A stretch of DNA of 64,000 bases from Amycolatopsis vastitatis (GTDB lineage: Bacteria; Actinomycetota; Actinomycetes; Mycobacteriales; Pseudonocardiaceae): assembly GCF_002234595.1 (NCBI RefSeq), contig NZ_NMUL01000021.1, positions 248,001 to 312,000 on the forward strand, read 5' to 3'. Position 1 is the first letter of the stretch. Every line of letters starts with the position of its first letter. The notes under the pieces are model-generated. The model saw nothing but the letters and a program-made list of their open reading frames with translations, made no database searches and was not told the DNA's origin. Of the stretch, positions 15,141 to 23,823 are shown piece after piece. Position numbers and translations under genes: made by a program.

Positions 15141-16733
15141 TCAGCCGTAGATGGCTCGGTGGGCCGCGCGGATCACCGCCGCGTAGCCGCCGCCTAGCGG
15201 GCCCGAGCGGGCGAGGGCCGCGCGGGCCGCGTTGGCTCCCGGGCCGCCGTGGACCGCGCCGCCCGGGTGGGCCGAGGCGCCCGCCAGGAACAGCCGGTCG
15301 ACCGGGGTGTCCGGGCGGCCCGTGCCCACCACCGGGCGGAAGAACAGCTGCTGGTGGATCGCCGCCGTGCCGCCGTTGACCGCGCCGCCGACCAGGCCCG
15401 GGTCCTGGTCGGCCAGTTCCACCGGGCCCTGGATGTAGCGAGCCTTGATCAGGGCGGTGAACCCCGGCGCGTTGGCCTCGACCGTCTCCTCCATCCGCCG
15501 GGCCCGGCGTTCGAGCGCGGGCCGGTTCTCCATCGTGCCGCGCGGTACGTGCGTGTACGCCCACGCCGACTCCGTGCCCGGCGGCGACCGGTCCGGGTCG
15601 CTCGTGGTCATCTGGCCCAGCAGCAGGAACGGGCGGCGCGGGGTCCGGCCGCGGGCGAGCTCGCCACCGAACGCCGACAGCCCGTCCAGGTCCGTGCCCA
15701 GGTGGATGGTGCCCGCCCCGCGGGCCGCTTCGGCCGTCCACGGGATCGGGCCGGACAGTGCCCAGTCCACTTTCACCGTCCCGCTGTCCCACTGGAACCG
15801 CTCCAGGTCTTCGACGAACCGCGACGGCAGCCATTCCGGGGCGAGCAGCTCGCCGTAGAGCAGCGGCGCCGGGATGTCGGCCAGGACGGCCTTGTGCGCG
15901 CGCACGGGTGCGCCGGCGGCGTCCCGGACCCCCATCGCCCGGCCGCCGGCGACGAGCACCTCGCGCACCGGACGTCCACAGTGGACTTTGCCGCCGCGGG
16001 ATTCCAGGCGGCGCACCAGGGCCGCGGTCAGCTCCCCCGCGCCGCCCGCCGGTACCGGGAAGCCTTCGCCCTGGCCGATCATCGCCATCAGCCAGCCGAA
16101 CACCGCGCTGCCCGCGTTGTCCACCGAAAGGTCGCTGTGCGCGGCGTTGCCCGCCAGCAGCAGCTTCGCGCCCTCGCCGTCGAACAGCTCGTCGCCGAAC
16201 CGGCGCACCGGCAGCGTCAGCATGCGCGCCAGGCGCAGCGCGTCGCCGGTTCCGGTGCGGCGCAGCAGTTTCAGGCTCGGGCGGACCGGGGGGAACGACG
16301 TGAACAACGCGTCCAGCAACGGCTCCCGGATCTTCCGCCACTGCTCGAACAGGCGGCGCCACGCGTCGCCGTCGCCGGGGGCGAACTCGTCGACCGACGC
16401 CGCCGTGCGGTCGATGTCCCGCGAAAGCACCACGCAGCGGTCGTCGGGCAGGACGTGCGCCAGCACGTCGGGCGCGTGCCGCCAGCGCAGGCCGTGCTCC
16501 TCCAGCCGCAGCCCCCGGATCGCCGGGGACACCGCGCTCATCGGGTAGAAGGCGCTGAACAGGTCGTTGCGGAAGCCGGGCTCGGTGACCTCGGCGGTCC
16601 GGACCGCGCCGCCGGGGTGCGGGGTCGCCTCCAGCACCAGCACCGACCAGCCCTCGTCGGCCAGGACGTTCGCCGCCACCAGGCCGTTGTGCCCGGCGCC
16701 GATCACCACGGCGTCGAAGGCTTCCGTACTCAC
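15141..16733 (-). CDS. FAD-dependent oxidoreductase, phytoene-desaturase-like
   Basis: A 530-residue flavoprotein with the dinucleotide-binding motif GAGHNG (residues 12-17) followed by LEATPHPGGAVRT. The C-terminal FAD-binding segment contains GGAVNGGTAAIHQQLFF and FLAGASAHPGGAVHGGPGANAA. This matches the crtI/PDS14-like amine-oxidase superfamily branch annotated 'NAD(P)/FAD-dependent oxidoreductase' rather than a true carotenoid gene, and no other carotenoid genes are near. GTG 16733 with GGGAGG 5 nt upstream. It is 17 nt downstream of the epimerase and likely in its operon. Substrate unknown. Confidence 0.85.
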   Translation of the reverse strand: MSTEAFDAVVIGAGHNGLVAANVLADEGWSVLVLEATPHPGGAVRTAEVTEPGFRNDLFSAFYPMSAVSPAIRGLRLEEHGLRWRHAPDVLAHVLPDDRCVVLSRDIDRTAASVDEFAPGDGDAWRRLFEQWRKIREPLLDALFTSFPPVRPSLKLLRRTGTGDALRLARMLTLPVRRFGDELFDGEGAKLLLAGNAAHSDLSVDNAGSAVFGWLMAMIGQGEGFPVPAGGAGELTAALVRRLESRGGKVHCGRPVREVLVAGGRAMGVRDAAGAPVRAHKAVLADIPAPLLYGELLAPEWLPSRFVEDLERFQWDSGTVKVDWALSGPIPWTAEAARGAGTIHLGTDLDGLSAFGGELARGRTPRRPFLLLGQMTTSDPDRSPPGTESAWAYTHVPRGTMENRPALERRARRMEETVEANAPGFTALIKARYIQGPVELADQDPGLVGGAVNGGTAAIHQQLFFRPVVGTGRPDTPVDRLFLAGASAHPGGAVHGGPGANAARAALARSGPLGGGYAAVIRAAHRAIYG

Positions 16734-16750
16734 TCCGGCCTCCCGGCTGG

Positions 16751-17824
16751 TCAGGCTTGCGACTGGTGGCTCGGCCCGGCCCGGGTGAGCGAGCGGAGCC
16801 GGGCCAGGACCCCGTCGCGGCGCGGCGGGGCCAGGGGCGGACTCGCCGCTCCCGCGCCCGACCGGAGCCCGGTGACCAGGTCGGCGAGCGCGGACGCGGC
16901 GTCATACCGAGGTTGCCAGCCCAGCGCGGTCTCCGCCAGCGTGGTGTCGCCGAGCGCCGCGCGGTCGGCCAGCTCGAGCCAGCCGGGGTGCAGCGGCAGC
17001 ACCCCGCCGAGCCAGGCCGCCCGGGTCGCGGCCCGCACCAGGGGCTTCGGCACCGGGACGCGCACGCCGCCGAGGACTCCGGCCAGCGCGTCCGCGTCGA
17101 GGACCTCCGGCGCGGCGAGGTTGACCGGGCCGGTGAAACCCTTGTCGAGGATGAGCCGGATCGCGTCGGCGACGTCGGAGGTGTGCACCACCTGCGCGCG
17201 CAGGTCCGTCCACAGCGGAACCGGCAGCCGCCGCCCGCCGACCAGGCCGGCGGGCACCACCGGGCCGAGCAGCCAGCGCGCGAACTCCCCGGCCGCGCGG
17301 CGGTGCAGGATCGCGCAGGGCCGGATCCGCGCCACCCGGACGTGCGGATACCGTTCCTCGAACCGGTCGAGCAGGGTTTCCAGCGCGGCCTTGCCGCGGC
17401 TGTACGCGCTGCCCGCGACGCCGTCGCACGGCCAGTCCTCGGCCACCTTCTCCCAGCGGGGCGCGGGCCCGTAGGCGGCGACGGAGGACGCGACGACCAG
17501 CCGCGGGACCCCGGCGGCCACCGCCGCGGCGAGCACGTGCCGGGTCCCCTGGTCGTTGGTGCGCTCCATCGGGGGGTCGCCGCGCGCCGGCGAGATCGCC
17601 CACGCGAGGTGCACGACGGCGTCGGCGCCCGCGAACACCGCGGCCAGCTCCTCCTCGGCGCCGGGGACGCCGATGTCGAGGGCGTGCCAGCCGGCCCGGT
17701 CGTACGGTTCCGCGGTCGTGTCCGGCAGCCGCCGCGCGAGCCCGGCCAGGTCGTGGCCGGGCTCGAGGGCGGCCAGCAGTGCCGTTCCGACGTTCCCGGT
17801 GGCCCCGGTGATCACGATCCGCAC
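16751..17824 (-). CDS. NAD-dependent epimerase/dehydratase family protein
   Basis: A 357-residue extended SDR. GATGNVG (residues 7-13) binds NAD; VASSVAAYG (111-119) and Tyr141-x3-Lys145 supply the catalytic Ser/Tyr/Lys. The family acts on nucleotide sugars or other hydroxy compounds; the WTDLRAQVVHTSDVADAI segment is typical. The start GTG 17824 lies only 9 nt after a GGGTAA element, and there is no Shine-Dalgarno sequence, so its mRNA may be nearly leaderless. It precedes the FAD oxidoreductase in the same direction. Confidence 0.82.
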   Translation of the reverse strand: MRIVITGATGNVGTALLAALEPGHDLAGLARRLPDTTAEPYDRAGWHALDIGVPGAEEELAAVFAGADAVVHLAWAISPARGDPPMERTNDQGTRHVLAAAVAAGVPRLVVASSVAAYGPAPRWEKVAEDWPCDGVAGSAYSRGKAALETLLDRFEERYPHVRVARIRPCAILHRRAAGEFARWLLGPVVPAGLVGGRRLPVPLWTDLRAQVVHTSDVADAIRLILDKGFTGPVNLAAPEVLDADALAGVLGGVRVPVPKPLVRAATRAAWLGGVLPLHPGWLELADRAALGDTTLAETALGWQPRYDAASALADLVTGLRSGAGAASPPLAPPRRDGVLARLRSLTRAGPSHQSQA

Positions 17825-17833
17825 GCCGAAGGC

Positions 17834-17858
17834 TTACCCCCTGTGGCGGCCGTAAAAC
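17834..17858 (-). promoter_or_regulatory. Sigma-B/SigF-type promoter for the epimerase gene
   Basis: On the minus strand GTTTTA (17858-17853), 13-nt spacer, GGGTAA (17839-17834). The -35 overlaps the last base of the CocE stop codon. Start codon follows 9 nt after the -10. Confidence 0.65.
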
Positions 17859-19882
17859 TAGACGAAGTCCCGCGGGATCCGCTTGTGCCAATTGCGCGAG
17901 ACGATCCGCCGCGCCCCGTCGTAGCCGTCGAGCTGCGCGTCGACGACGAACTCGGTGTCGGTGCAGGACACGCGCGTGCGGGTCTCGCTGCGCGCCAGCC
18001 AGTCGCCGCGGGAGAAGGTGACCTCCCACTCGGTTTCCGCCACCGGCGAGCAGAAGTCGTCGGCGACCCAGCTGTAGCGCTCACGGACGTCGCGGGTGAC
18101 CTCCAGGTCGAGGTCGTCGTAGCGGACGGTCCCGGCGTTCTTCACGATGTCCAGCGCCGACTCGTAGCCGACGAGGTCCCGCGAGACGGTCCACCGCTGC
18201 TCCCCCGGCGTCACCGCGGTCACCGGCATCGGCGAGGCGCCTTCGGGTTCGCCGAACGGCCGGGCCGGCAGCTCGTCCGGTTCGGCGACCGGGCGCACCG
18301 GCAGCTCCAGCGCACTGTGTCCGGTGTGGACACTCAGCAGCACCGGCGTCGGGGGCGGCCAGGCCAGCGGCCAGTACGACGTGGACAGCGAAAGCCGGAT
18401 CCGGTGCCCGGCCGGGAAAGCCTGCGCGACGGCGTTCAGCTCGATCTCGACCGCGCACCGCTGCCCCGGCTCCATCGGGGCCGGGGCGTCGTGGCCGTCC
18501 CGGTGGGTCAGGTTGAGCAGCCCGTAGGTGACGCGCGTGGCCCGCCCGTCCGGCGCGACGTCGGACAGCCGCGCCGCCACCATCGCGACCGGCTGGTCGG
18601 CCGAGACCTCCAGCCGCACCTTCGGGGAGCCGAGGATCTCGCAGCGCTCGGTGAGCACGTCGGTGTCGAAGACGAGCGACCCGCCGTCCTCTTCGCGCTG
18701 GTCGTAGGGCAGGTCCGGCGGGGCGCTGTAGGACGCCCACTTCCCGGAGAACTGCCCGACCGACAACGGCGAAGACACGGTCAACGCCTCGTCGGAGACG
18801 GTCTCCCCCGGCCGCGCGAGGCGGTGCCGGGCCAGCGGCAGCTCCTGCGGCCCGACGTGCGGCGACGGCCAGCTCGCCTCGCCGACCCACCGGCCGGGCC
18901 GGTCTTCGTAGGAGGTCGACGGCGGCACGCTCTCCTGCATCCAGGTCCGCAGCATCGGCCCGGCCATGGCGTCGTTCTCCTCGCCGCGCAGCCAGTGGTC
19001 CCACCACCGGACGACTTCCTGGAGGTAGCCGATCGCCGGCCCGGGCTCGCCGAGGTGCGGGTACTTGTGCGACCACGGCCCGATCAGCCCGCGGCGGGGG
19101 ACGTCGAGGTGGGCCAGGAGCCGGATCACGGCGTTGGAGTAGCCGTCGGCCCAGCCGCTGGAGGCCAGCACGGGCACCTGGACGTCACTGTAGTTCTCCG
19201 ACACCGACGCGTGCCGCCAGTAGTCGTCGCGGCGCTGGTGACCGAGCCAGTTGTCGATCCACAGGCTGCAGTTCTCCAGCCGCTCCAGCCACATCTCCCG
19301 CCACCGTTCGCCGACGACCGCCGGGTCCGGCGGCAGCGTGGCGTAGGCGAACATCGTGCCGGACTCGGCGACGTTGTCCGACAGCAGGCAGCCGCCCATG
19401 TAGTGCATGTCGTCGGCGAAGCGGTCGTCGGTGAACGACGAAATCACGATGGCACGCAGGCTGGGCGGTTTCCGCGCCGCGACCTGCAGCGCGGCGAACG
19501 CGCCCCAGGAGATGCCCATCATCCCGGTGTCGCCGGTGCACCACGGCTGCGCGGCGATCCATTCGAGGACCTCCTCGGCGTCGAGCTGCTCGCGTTCGAG
19601 GTACTCGTCGGCCAGGACGCCCTCGGACTCGCCGGTGCCGCGGATGTCCACGCGCACGCAGGCGTACCCGTGCCCGGCGAGGTAGGGGTGGTGGATGGAG
19701 TCGCGGGGCGCGGTGAGGTCCCGCTTGCGGTAGGGGATGTATTCGAGGATCGCCGGCACCGGATCGGTGTCCGACGAGACCGGCCGCCAGATGCGCGCGG
19801 ACAGGACGGTCCCGTCGGACATCGGGATCCGGACGTGGTCTTCCTCGGTGATTTCGTACGGCAGCGAGGTGACGGCTCGCAA
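17858..19882 (-). CDS. CocE/NonD family hydrolase (X-Pro dipeptidyl-peptidase-like)
   Basis: A 674-residue protein of full family length with an N-terminal alpha/beta-hydrolase domain and a C-terminal jelly-roll domain (about 440-674). The nucleophile is Ser125 in GISWG (123-127), preceded by the conserved DIRGTGESEG segment (79-88). Asp and His candidates lie in ASSGWADGY and WSHKYPH. Members cleave esters (cocaine, glutaryl groups) or N-terminal dipeptides. The start is TTG 19882 with GGGAGGG about 10 nt upstream; no better start exists near the conserved N-terminus. It follows the alcohol dehydrogenase by 20 nt. Confidence 0.86.
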   Translation of the reverse strand: MRAVTSLPYEITEEDHVRIPMSDGTVLSARIWRPVSSDTDPVPAILEYIPYRKRDLTAPRDSIHHPYLAGHGYACVRVDIRGTGESEGVLADEYLEREQLDAEEVLEWIAAQPWCTGDTGMMGISWGAFAALQVAARKPPSLRAIVISSFTDDRFADDMHYMGGCLLSDNVAESGTMFAYATLPPDPAVVGERWREMWLERLENCSLWIDNWLGHQRRDDYWRHASVSENYSDVQVPVLASSGWADGYSNAVIRLLAHLDVPRRGLIGPWSHKYPHLGEPGPAIGYLQEVVRWWDHWLRGEENDAMAGPMLRTWMQESVPPSTSYEDRPGRWVGEASWPSPHVGPQELPLARHRLARPGETVSDEALTVSSPLSVGQFSGKWASYSAPPDLPYDQREEDGGSLVFDTDVLTERCEILGSPKVRLEVSADQPVAMVAARLSDVAPDGRATRVTYGLLNLTHRDGHDAPAPMEPGQRCAVEIELNAVAQAFPAGHRIRLSLSTSYWPLAWPPPTPVLLSVHTGHSALELPVRPVAEPDELPARPFGEPEGASPMPVTAVTPGEQRWTVSRDLVGYESALDIVKNAGTVRYDDLDLEVTRDVRERYSWVADDFCSPVAETEWEVTFSRGDWLARSETRTRVSCTDTEFVVDAQLDGYDGARRIVSRNWHKRIPRDFV

Positions 19883-19902
19883 GAGTCAGTTCCCTCCCGG
19901 GG

Positions 19903-21087
19903 TTACGGCTGCAGCAGGATCTTCTGGGCGCCGTCGAGCTTCTTCTGGAAGATCTCGTAGGCGCGAGGCGCCTCTTCCAGGGGCAGCTTGTGGGTGGCGA
20001 ACCCCTCGACGCCCAGCGGGTCGCCGTCGCCGGTGAGCACCGGCATGACGTCGTCGAGCCAGTGCCGCACGTTGGCCTGGCCCATCCGCAGCTGGATCTG
20101 CTTGTCGAACAGCACCATCATGGGCATCGGGTCGACCATGCCGCCGTAGACGCCCGACAGCGAGATCGTGCCGCCGCGGCGGACGCTGTCGATCGCGGCG
20201 TAGAGCACGCTCAGGCGGTCGATGCCGGCCTTCTCGGTGATCTTCTCGCCGAGCGGCTGCGGCAGCAGCCCGACGAGGGTGTGCGCCAGCTTGCCGACCG
20301 GGGCGCCGTGGGCCTCCATGCCGACCGCGTCGATCACCGAGTCGGCGCCGCGGCCGTTGGTGAGCTGGCGGATGCTGTCGCCGATGTCCTTGTGGTCACG
20401 GGTGTCGAGCGCGGTGGCACCGTGCTCGCGGACCCGGGCCAGCCGCTCCGGCACCAGGTCGAGGCCGATCACCTGGCCGGCGCCGCGGTGGCGGGCGATC
20501 CGGCAGCACATCTGCCCGATCGGCCCGAGGCCGAACACGACGACCGTGCCGTCGCGCGGGACGTTCGCGTACTCGACGGCCTGCCACGCGGTCGGGACGA
20601 CGTCGGAGAGGTAGACGAACCGCTCGTCCGGCGGGCCGTCCGGCACCTTGATCGGCCCGTAGTGCGCCTGCGGCACGCGCAGGTACTCGGCCTGGCCGCC
20701 GGGGACCTGGCCGTAGAGCTTGGTGTAGCCGAGCAGCGCCGCGCCCTTGCCCTGCTCTCTGACCTGGGTCGTTTCGCACTGCGACTGCAGGCCGTGCTCG
20801 CACATCCAGCAGTGCCCGCAGGAGATGTTGAACGGGACCACGACCCGGTCGCCGGGCTTGAGGTTCGTCACCTCCGGCCCGACCTCTTCGACCACGCCCA
20901 TCGGCTCGTGGCCGAGGATGTCGCCCTCGGTCATGAACGCGCCCAGCACCTCGTACAGGTGCAGGTCGGAGCCGCAGATCCCGGTGGAGGTCACGCGGAT
21001 CACCGCGTCCGTGGCCTCCTCGACCTTCGGGTCCGGCACGTCCTCGACGCGGACGTCGCGTTTGCCGTGCCAGGTCACTGCCTTCAT
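19903..21087 (-). CDS. Zinc-dependent alcohol dehydrogenase (formaldehyde-dehydrogenase-like)
   Basis: A 394-residue medium-chain dehydrogenase. Catalytic zinc ligands are visible as Cys38, His60 and Glu61 (GHEP), and structural zinc ligands as Cys90, Cys93, Cys96 and Cys104. The Rossmann motif GLGPIG follows near residue 190. It belongs to the glutathione-independent FDH-like branch common in actinobacteria. ATG 21087 is preceded by GGGAG. It is the first gene of a leftward pair with CocE. A weak GTTT-N14-GGGAAG promoter lies upstream. Confidence 0.88.
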   Translation of the reverse strand: MKAVTWHGKRDVRVEDVPDPKVEEATDAVIRVTSTGICGSDLHLYEVLGAFMTEGDILGHEPMGVVEEVGPEVTNLKPGDRVVVPFNISCGHCWMCEHGLQSQCETTQVREQGKGAALLGYTKLYGQVPGGQAEYLRVPQAHYGPIKVPDGPPDERFVYLSDVVPTAWQAVEYANVPRDGTVVVFGLGPIGQMCCRIARHRGAGQVIGLDLVPERLARVREHGATALDTRDHKDIGDSIRQLTNGRGADSVIDAVGMEAHGAPVGKLAHTLVGLLPQPLGEKITEKAGIDRLSVLYAAIDSVRRGGTISLSGVYGGMVDPMPMMVLFDKQIQLRMGQANVRHWLDDVMPVLTGDGDPLGVEGFATHKLPLEEAPRAYEIFQKKLDGAQKILLQP

Positions 21088-21123
21088 GGCTCTCCCTTTC
21101 CGCGTGCGGGTGTCCCGCCCCGG

Positions 21124-21149
21124 CTTCCCGCGGGTACCGGCGGACAAAC
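21124..21149 (-). promoter_or_regulatory. Weak sigma-B/SigF-like promoter for the alcohol dehydrogenase
   Basis: Minus strand GTTTGT (21149-21144), 14-nt spacer, GGGAAG (21129-21124); the -10 departs from GGGTA at one position. Leader about 30 nt with a good ribosome site. Confidence 0.4.
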
Positions 21150-21158
21150 GCGCCAGGC

Positions 21159-22154
21159 TCAGGTCAGGGCATCGGCCACCAAGTACACGGCCGCGGCCAC
21201 CGCGGCGGCGGCCGGGAACGTCAGGACCCAGCCCAGGACGATGTCCCGCGCGATGCCCCACCGGACGGCCGAGAGCCGCCGGGTCGCGCCGACGCCCATG
21301 ATCGCCGCCGTGATCACATGCGTCGTCGAGATCGGCGCCTTCACCGCGAACGCCGTCACGTACAACACCGACGAGGCCACCGACTCCGCGACGAAGCCGT
21401 GCGGCGGGTCGAGGGGGAAGACGCGGCGGCCGAGCGTCCGCATGATCCGCAGACCACCCGAATAGGTGCCCAGCGACAAGGCCCCGGCGCACAGCAGCGT
21501 CGCCCACAGCGGTACCGCGAACGTCTTCTGCTCCCCCGCCGCCACCAGCGCCAGCACGATCACGCCCATGCCCTTCTGGGCGTCCTGCAGGCCGTGGCCG
21601 AGCGCGAGCGCCGACGCCGAGAAGATCTGGAACCGGCGGAACACCCGGCCGCTGCGGTGCGGGTTGGCGCGGCGCAGCAGCCACAGCGCGCCGACCATCA
21701 CGAGGTAGCCCAGGCACAGCCCGAGCAGCGGCGACGCGACCATCGGGATCAGCACCTTCTCGCCGATGCCGGCCCAGTGCACGGTGCTGGCGGCGGCCAG
21801 CGCCGCGCCGACCATCCCGCCGATCAGCGAGTGCGAAGACGACGACGGGAGCCCGAAGTACCAGGTCACGAGGTTCCAGGTGATGGCGCCGGCCAGCGCG
21901 GCGAACACGACCGTGAGCGCGTCCGGGCCGGCCGGGACGTCGATGATGCCCTTCGCCACCGTCGCGGCGACACCGGTGGACAGCAGCGCGCCGGCCAGGT
22001 TCATCACCGCCGCCAGCACGAGCGCCGCGCGCAGCGTCAGGGCGCGCGTCGACACCGCGCTCGCGATCGCGTTGGCCGCGTCGTGGAAGCCGTTGGTGTA
22101 GTCGAAGAACAGCGTCAGCACGATCACGGTGACCAGGGCGGCCGTGCCGGTCAC
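21159..22154 (-). CDS. pit: Low-affinity inorganic phosphate transporter, Pit family
   Basis: A 331-residue polytopic protein with the duplicated PiT signature: FFDYTNGFHDAANAIA near the N-terminus and SALALGHGLQDAQKGMGVI in the second half. The second block has GHGLQDAQK where PiT proteins read G-x-ND-x-x-K. It would import metal-phosphate with protons across the inner membrane. GTG 22154 overlaps the stop of the DUF47 gene by one base, so the two are translationally coupled. Pit plus DUF47 is a well-known pair. Confidence 0.92.
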   Translation of the reverse strand: MTGTAALVTVIVLTLFFDYTNGFHDAANAIASAVSTRALTLRAALVLAAVMNLAGALLSTGVAATVAKGIIDVPAGPDALTVVFAALAGAITWNLVTWYFGLPSSSSHSLIGGMVGAALAAASTVHWAGIGEKVLIPMVASPLLGLCLGYLVMVGALWLLRRANPHRSGRVFRRFQIFSASALALGHGLQDAQKGMGVIVLALVAAGEQKTFAVPLWATLLCAGALSLGTYSGGLRIMRTLGRRVFPLDPPHGFVAESVASSVLYVTAFAVKAPISTTHVITAAIMGVGATRRLSAVRWGIARDIVLGWVLTFPAAAAVAAAVYLVADALT

Positions 22155-22768
22155 TAGGACTCCTTGACGGCGATGGTCTGCACCACGTCGCCGATGTGCT
22201 CGAAGGCGTCGGCGGCCAGCTCGAACTGCTCGACGACCTCCTTGGTCTTGAGCACCTCGAGCGCGTCGCCGCCGGGCTCGAACAGGTGGGCCAGTATCCG
22301 GCGGTAGATCCGGTCGGCCTCGTTCTCCAGCTCGTTGATCTCGATCCAGAACGGCTCGAGATCGCCCACCTTGGACAGGCCCGGCATCGACGACGCCGTC
22401 AGTTCCGCGGCCCGGCAGAGCACCCGGACCAGCAGGTCCGTTCCCGGCGGGAACGCGCCGATGCGGTACAGCACGGCCAGGTCCGCCGCGGTGTCCACGA
22501 AGTCGAGCACGTCGTCGATCTTCGCGGCCAGCGCCTGGATGTCCTCACGGTCGAACGGTGTCACGAAGGAGCTGTTGAGCTCCACCATGATCGTGTGCGT
22601 CAGCTCGTCGCCCTGGTGTTCGACCTCGTGCAGGCGCTTGGCGATCGGTTCCCGCTCGGCGGGTTCGGCGGCCACGAGGTCTCTCAGCAACGCGGTCGCG
22701 GTGACGAGGTTCCGCGCCGCCTCGGTGAGCAGGTCGAAGAACCGGGTGCCCCGTGGGGTGAACCGCAT
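22154..22768 (-). CDS. DUF47 (PhoU-like) phosphate transport regulator
   Basis: A 204-residue all-helical protein of the DUF47/PhoU superfamily, with EVEHQGDELTHTI and INELENEADRIYRR, the repeated acidic helices that bind metal in PhoU-like bundles. It probably regulates the downstream Pit transporter. ATG 22768 has AAGGA upstream; the longer frame runs into the promoter. A GTTAAA-N14-GGGTAC element lies upstream, placing phosphate uptake with the putative stress promoters. Confidence 0.9.
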   Translation of the reverse strand: MRFTPRGTRFFDLLTEAARNLVTATALLRDLVAAEPAEREPIAKRLHEVEHQGDELTHTIMVELNSSFVTPFDREDIQALAAKIDDVLDFVDTAADLAVLYRIGAFPPGTDLLVRVLCRAAELTASSMPGLSKVGDLEPFWIEINELENEADRIYRRILAHLFEPGGDALEVLKTKEVVEQFELAADAFEHIGDVVQTIAVKES

Positions 22769-22806
22769 GGACGTCCTTTCGTCGGCGCACGACCGTCCGG
22801 GGCCGG

Positions 22807-22832
22807 GTACCCCGTTCGGGCGCACGTTTAAC
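22807..22832 (-). promoter_or_regulatory. Sigma-B/SigF-type promoter for DUF47-pit
   Basis: Minus strand GTTAAA (22832-22827), 14-nt spacer, GGGTAC (22812-22807). It shares its -35 bases with a plus-strand element for the next gene. Confidence 0.5.
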
Positions 22833-22849
22833 GCGCCGTCTCCGGGCAA
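22826..22849 (+). promoter_or_regulatory. Possible sigma-B/SigF-like promoter for the first glycosyltransferase
   Basis: GTTTAA (22826-22831), 12-nt spacer, GGGCAA (22844-22849); start codon 9 nt later. The spacer is short and the -10 imperfect, so confidence is low. Confidence 0.35.
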
Positions 22850-22858
22850 TCAGGGAAC

Positions 22859-23800
22859 ATGACCGATTCCGGATCCCGGCGCCTGAGAGTACTGCTCTGG
22901 CACGTGCACGGCTCGTGGACCGACGCCTTCGTCCGCGGCCGCCACGAATACTTCCTGCCGGTTTCGCCCGACGGCGCGCCCTGGGGCCTCGGCAAGGCCG
23001 GGCGGAACTGGCCGTCGGTGACCGAAGTGCCGCTCGACCGGCTGGCGGAGGCCGAGCCCGACGTCGTCGTCCTGCAACGGCCGGAAGAGCTCGAATACGG
23101 CGCCCGCCTGGGCGTTCCGGCCGTCTACGTGGAACACAACGCGCCCCGGCCGTACGCCGCGTCGAGCGAGCACCCGCTCGCGGGCCGGTCCGACGTCACC
23201 GTCGCGCACGTGACCCACTTCAACGCGGCGATGTGGGACTGCGGCCGCGCGCCGGTGACCGTGGTGCCGCACGGGATCCCCGACCCGGGACCGCGCTACA
23301 CCGGTGAGCTCGCCGCCGGCGTGTCGATGATCAACGAGCCGGTGCGGCGGCAGCGCGTCACCGGCGCCGACCTGCTCGGCACGCTCGCCGGCGAGGCCCC
23401 CGTCGACGTGTTCGGCATGGGGACGGAGGAACTCGGCGCACCGCTGCGCGGCCGGGGCGACGTCCCGGCGCCGGCGCTGCACGACGAGATCGCCCGCCGC
23501 CGCGTCTACCTGCACACCGCCCGGTGGACGTCGCTCGGACTGTCCCTTTTGGAGGCGATGCACCTGGCGATGCCGGTGGTCGTGTTCGCCGCCACCGAGG
23601 CGGTCGATGCGGTGCCGGCCGACGCGGGTGTGCTGTCGACCGACGTCTCCGTGCTGGCGCGGGGCTTCCGCGAGCTGATCCACGAGCCCGACTTCGCCGC
23701 GCTCGCCGGCAAGAACGCCCGCGAGCACGCCTTGAAGCACTACGGGCTGGCCGCCTTCCTGACCGCTTGGGACCGCCTCCTCGCTGAGACGGCCCGTTGA
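22859..23800 (+). CDS. Glycosyltransferase (GT4-like, GT-B fold)
   Basis: A 313-residue soluble protein with the C-terminal half of a GT-B enzyme: VVPHGIPDPG linker, and LGLSLLEAMHLAMPVVVFAATEA, the sugar-nucleotide site with its conserved Glu. The N-terminal half is short (VLLWHVHGSWTDAFVRGRHEYFLP). Similar proteins sit next to a GT4 partner in actinobacterial glycan loci. ATG 22859 has only AGGGA 3 nt upstream. The following GT4 starts 23 nt after its stop, so both are likely one operon. Donor and acceptor unknown. Confidence 0.8.
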   Translation: MTDSGSRRLRVLLWHVHGSWTDAFVRGRHEYFLPVSPDGAPWGLGKAGRNWPSVTEVPLDRLAEAEPDVVVLQRPEELEYGARLGVPAVYVEHNAPRPYAASSEHPLAGRSDVTVAHVTHFNAAMWDCGRAPVTVVPHGIPDPGPRYTGELAAGVSMINEPVRRQRVTGADLLGTLAGEAPVDVFGMGTEELGAPLRGRGDVPAPALHDEIARRRVYLHTARWTSLGLSLLEAMHLAMPVVVFAATEAVDAVPADAGVLSTDVSVLARGFRELIHEPDFAALAGKNAREHALKHYGLAAFLTAWDRLLAETAR

Positions 23801-23823
23801 ACCGCGAAGGGAACGCCTCACCG

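Noticed and set aside
15974..15986. GTCCACAGTGGAC as a DnaA box or origin element
   Set aside because: The sequence lies inside the FAD oxidoreductase gene and similar TGTCCACA sequences occur singly at several places. There is no cluster and no dnaA or dnaN gene.
15141..16733. Carotenoid biosynthesis (crtI)
   Set aside because: The protein fits the broader NAD(P)/FAD oxidoreductase group and there are no crtB, crtE or lycopene cyclase genes nearby.
16757..19960. Very long antisense open frame (over 1000 codons) on the plus strand
   Set aside because: It runs opposite to the epimerase and CocE genes, both with clear motifs. Long antisense frames are expected at this GC content, and its translation is low-complexity Arg/Gly/Asp/His sequence with no domain.
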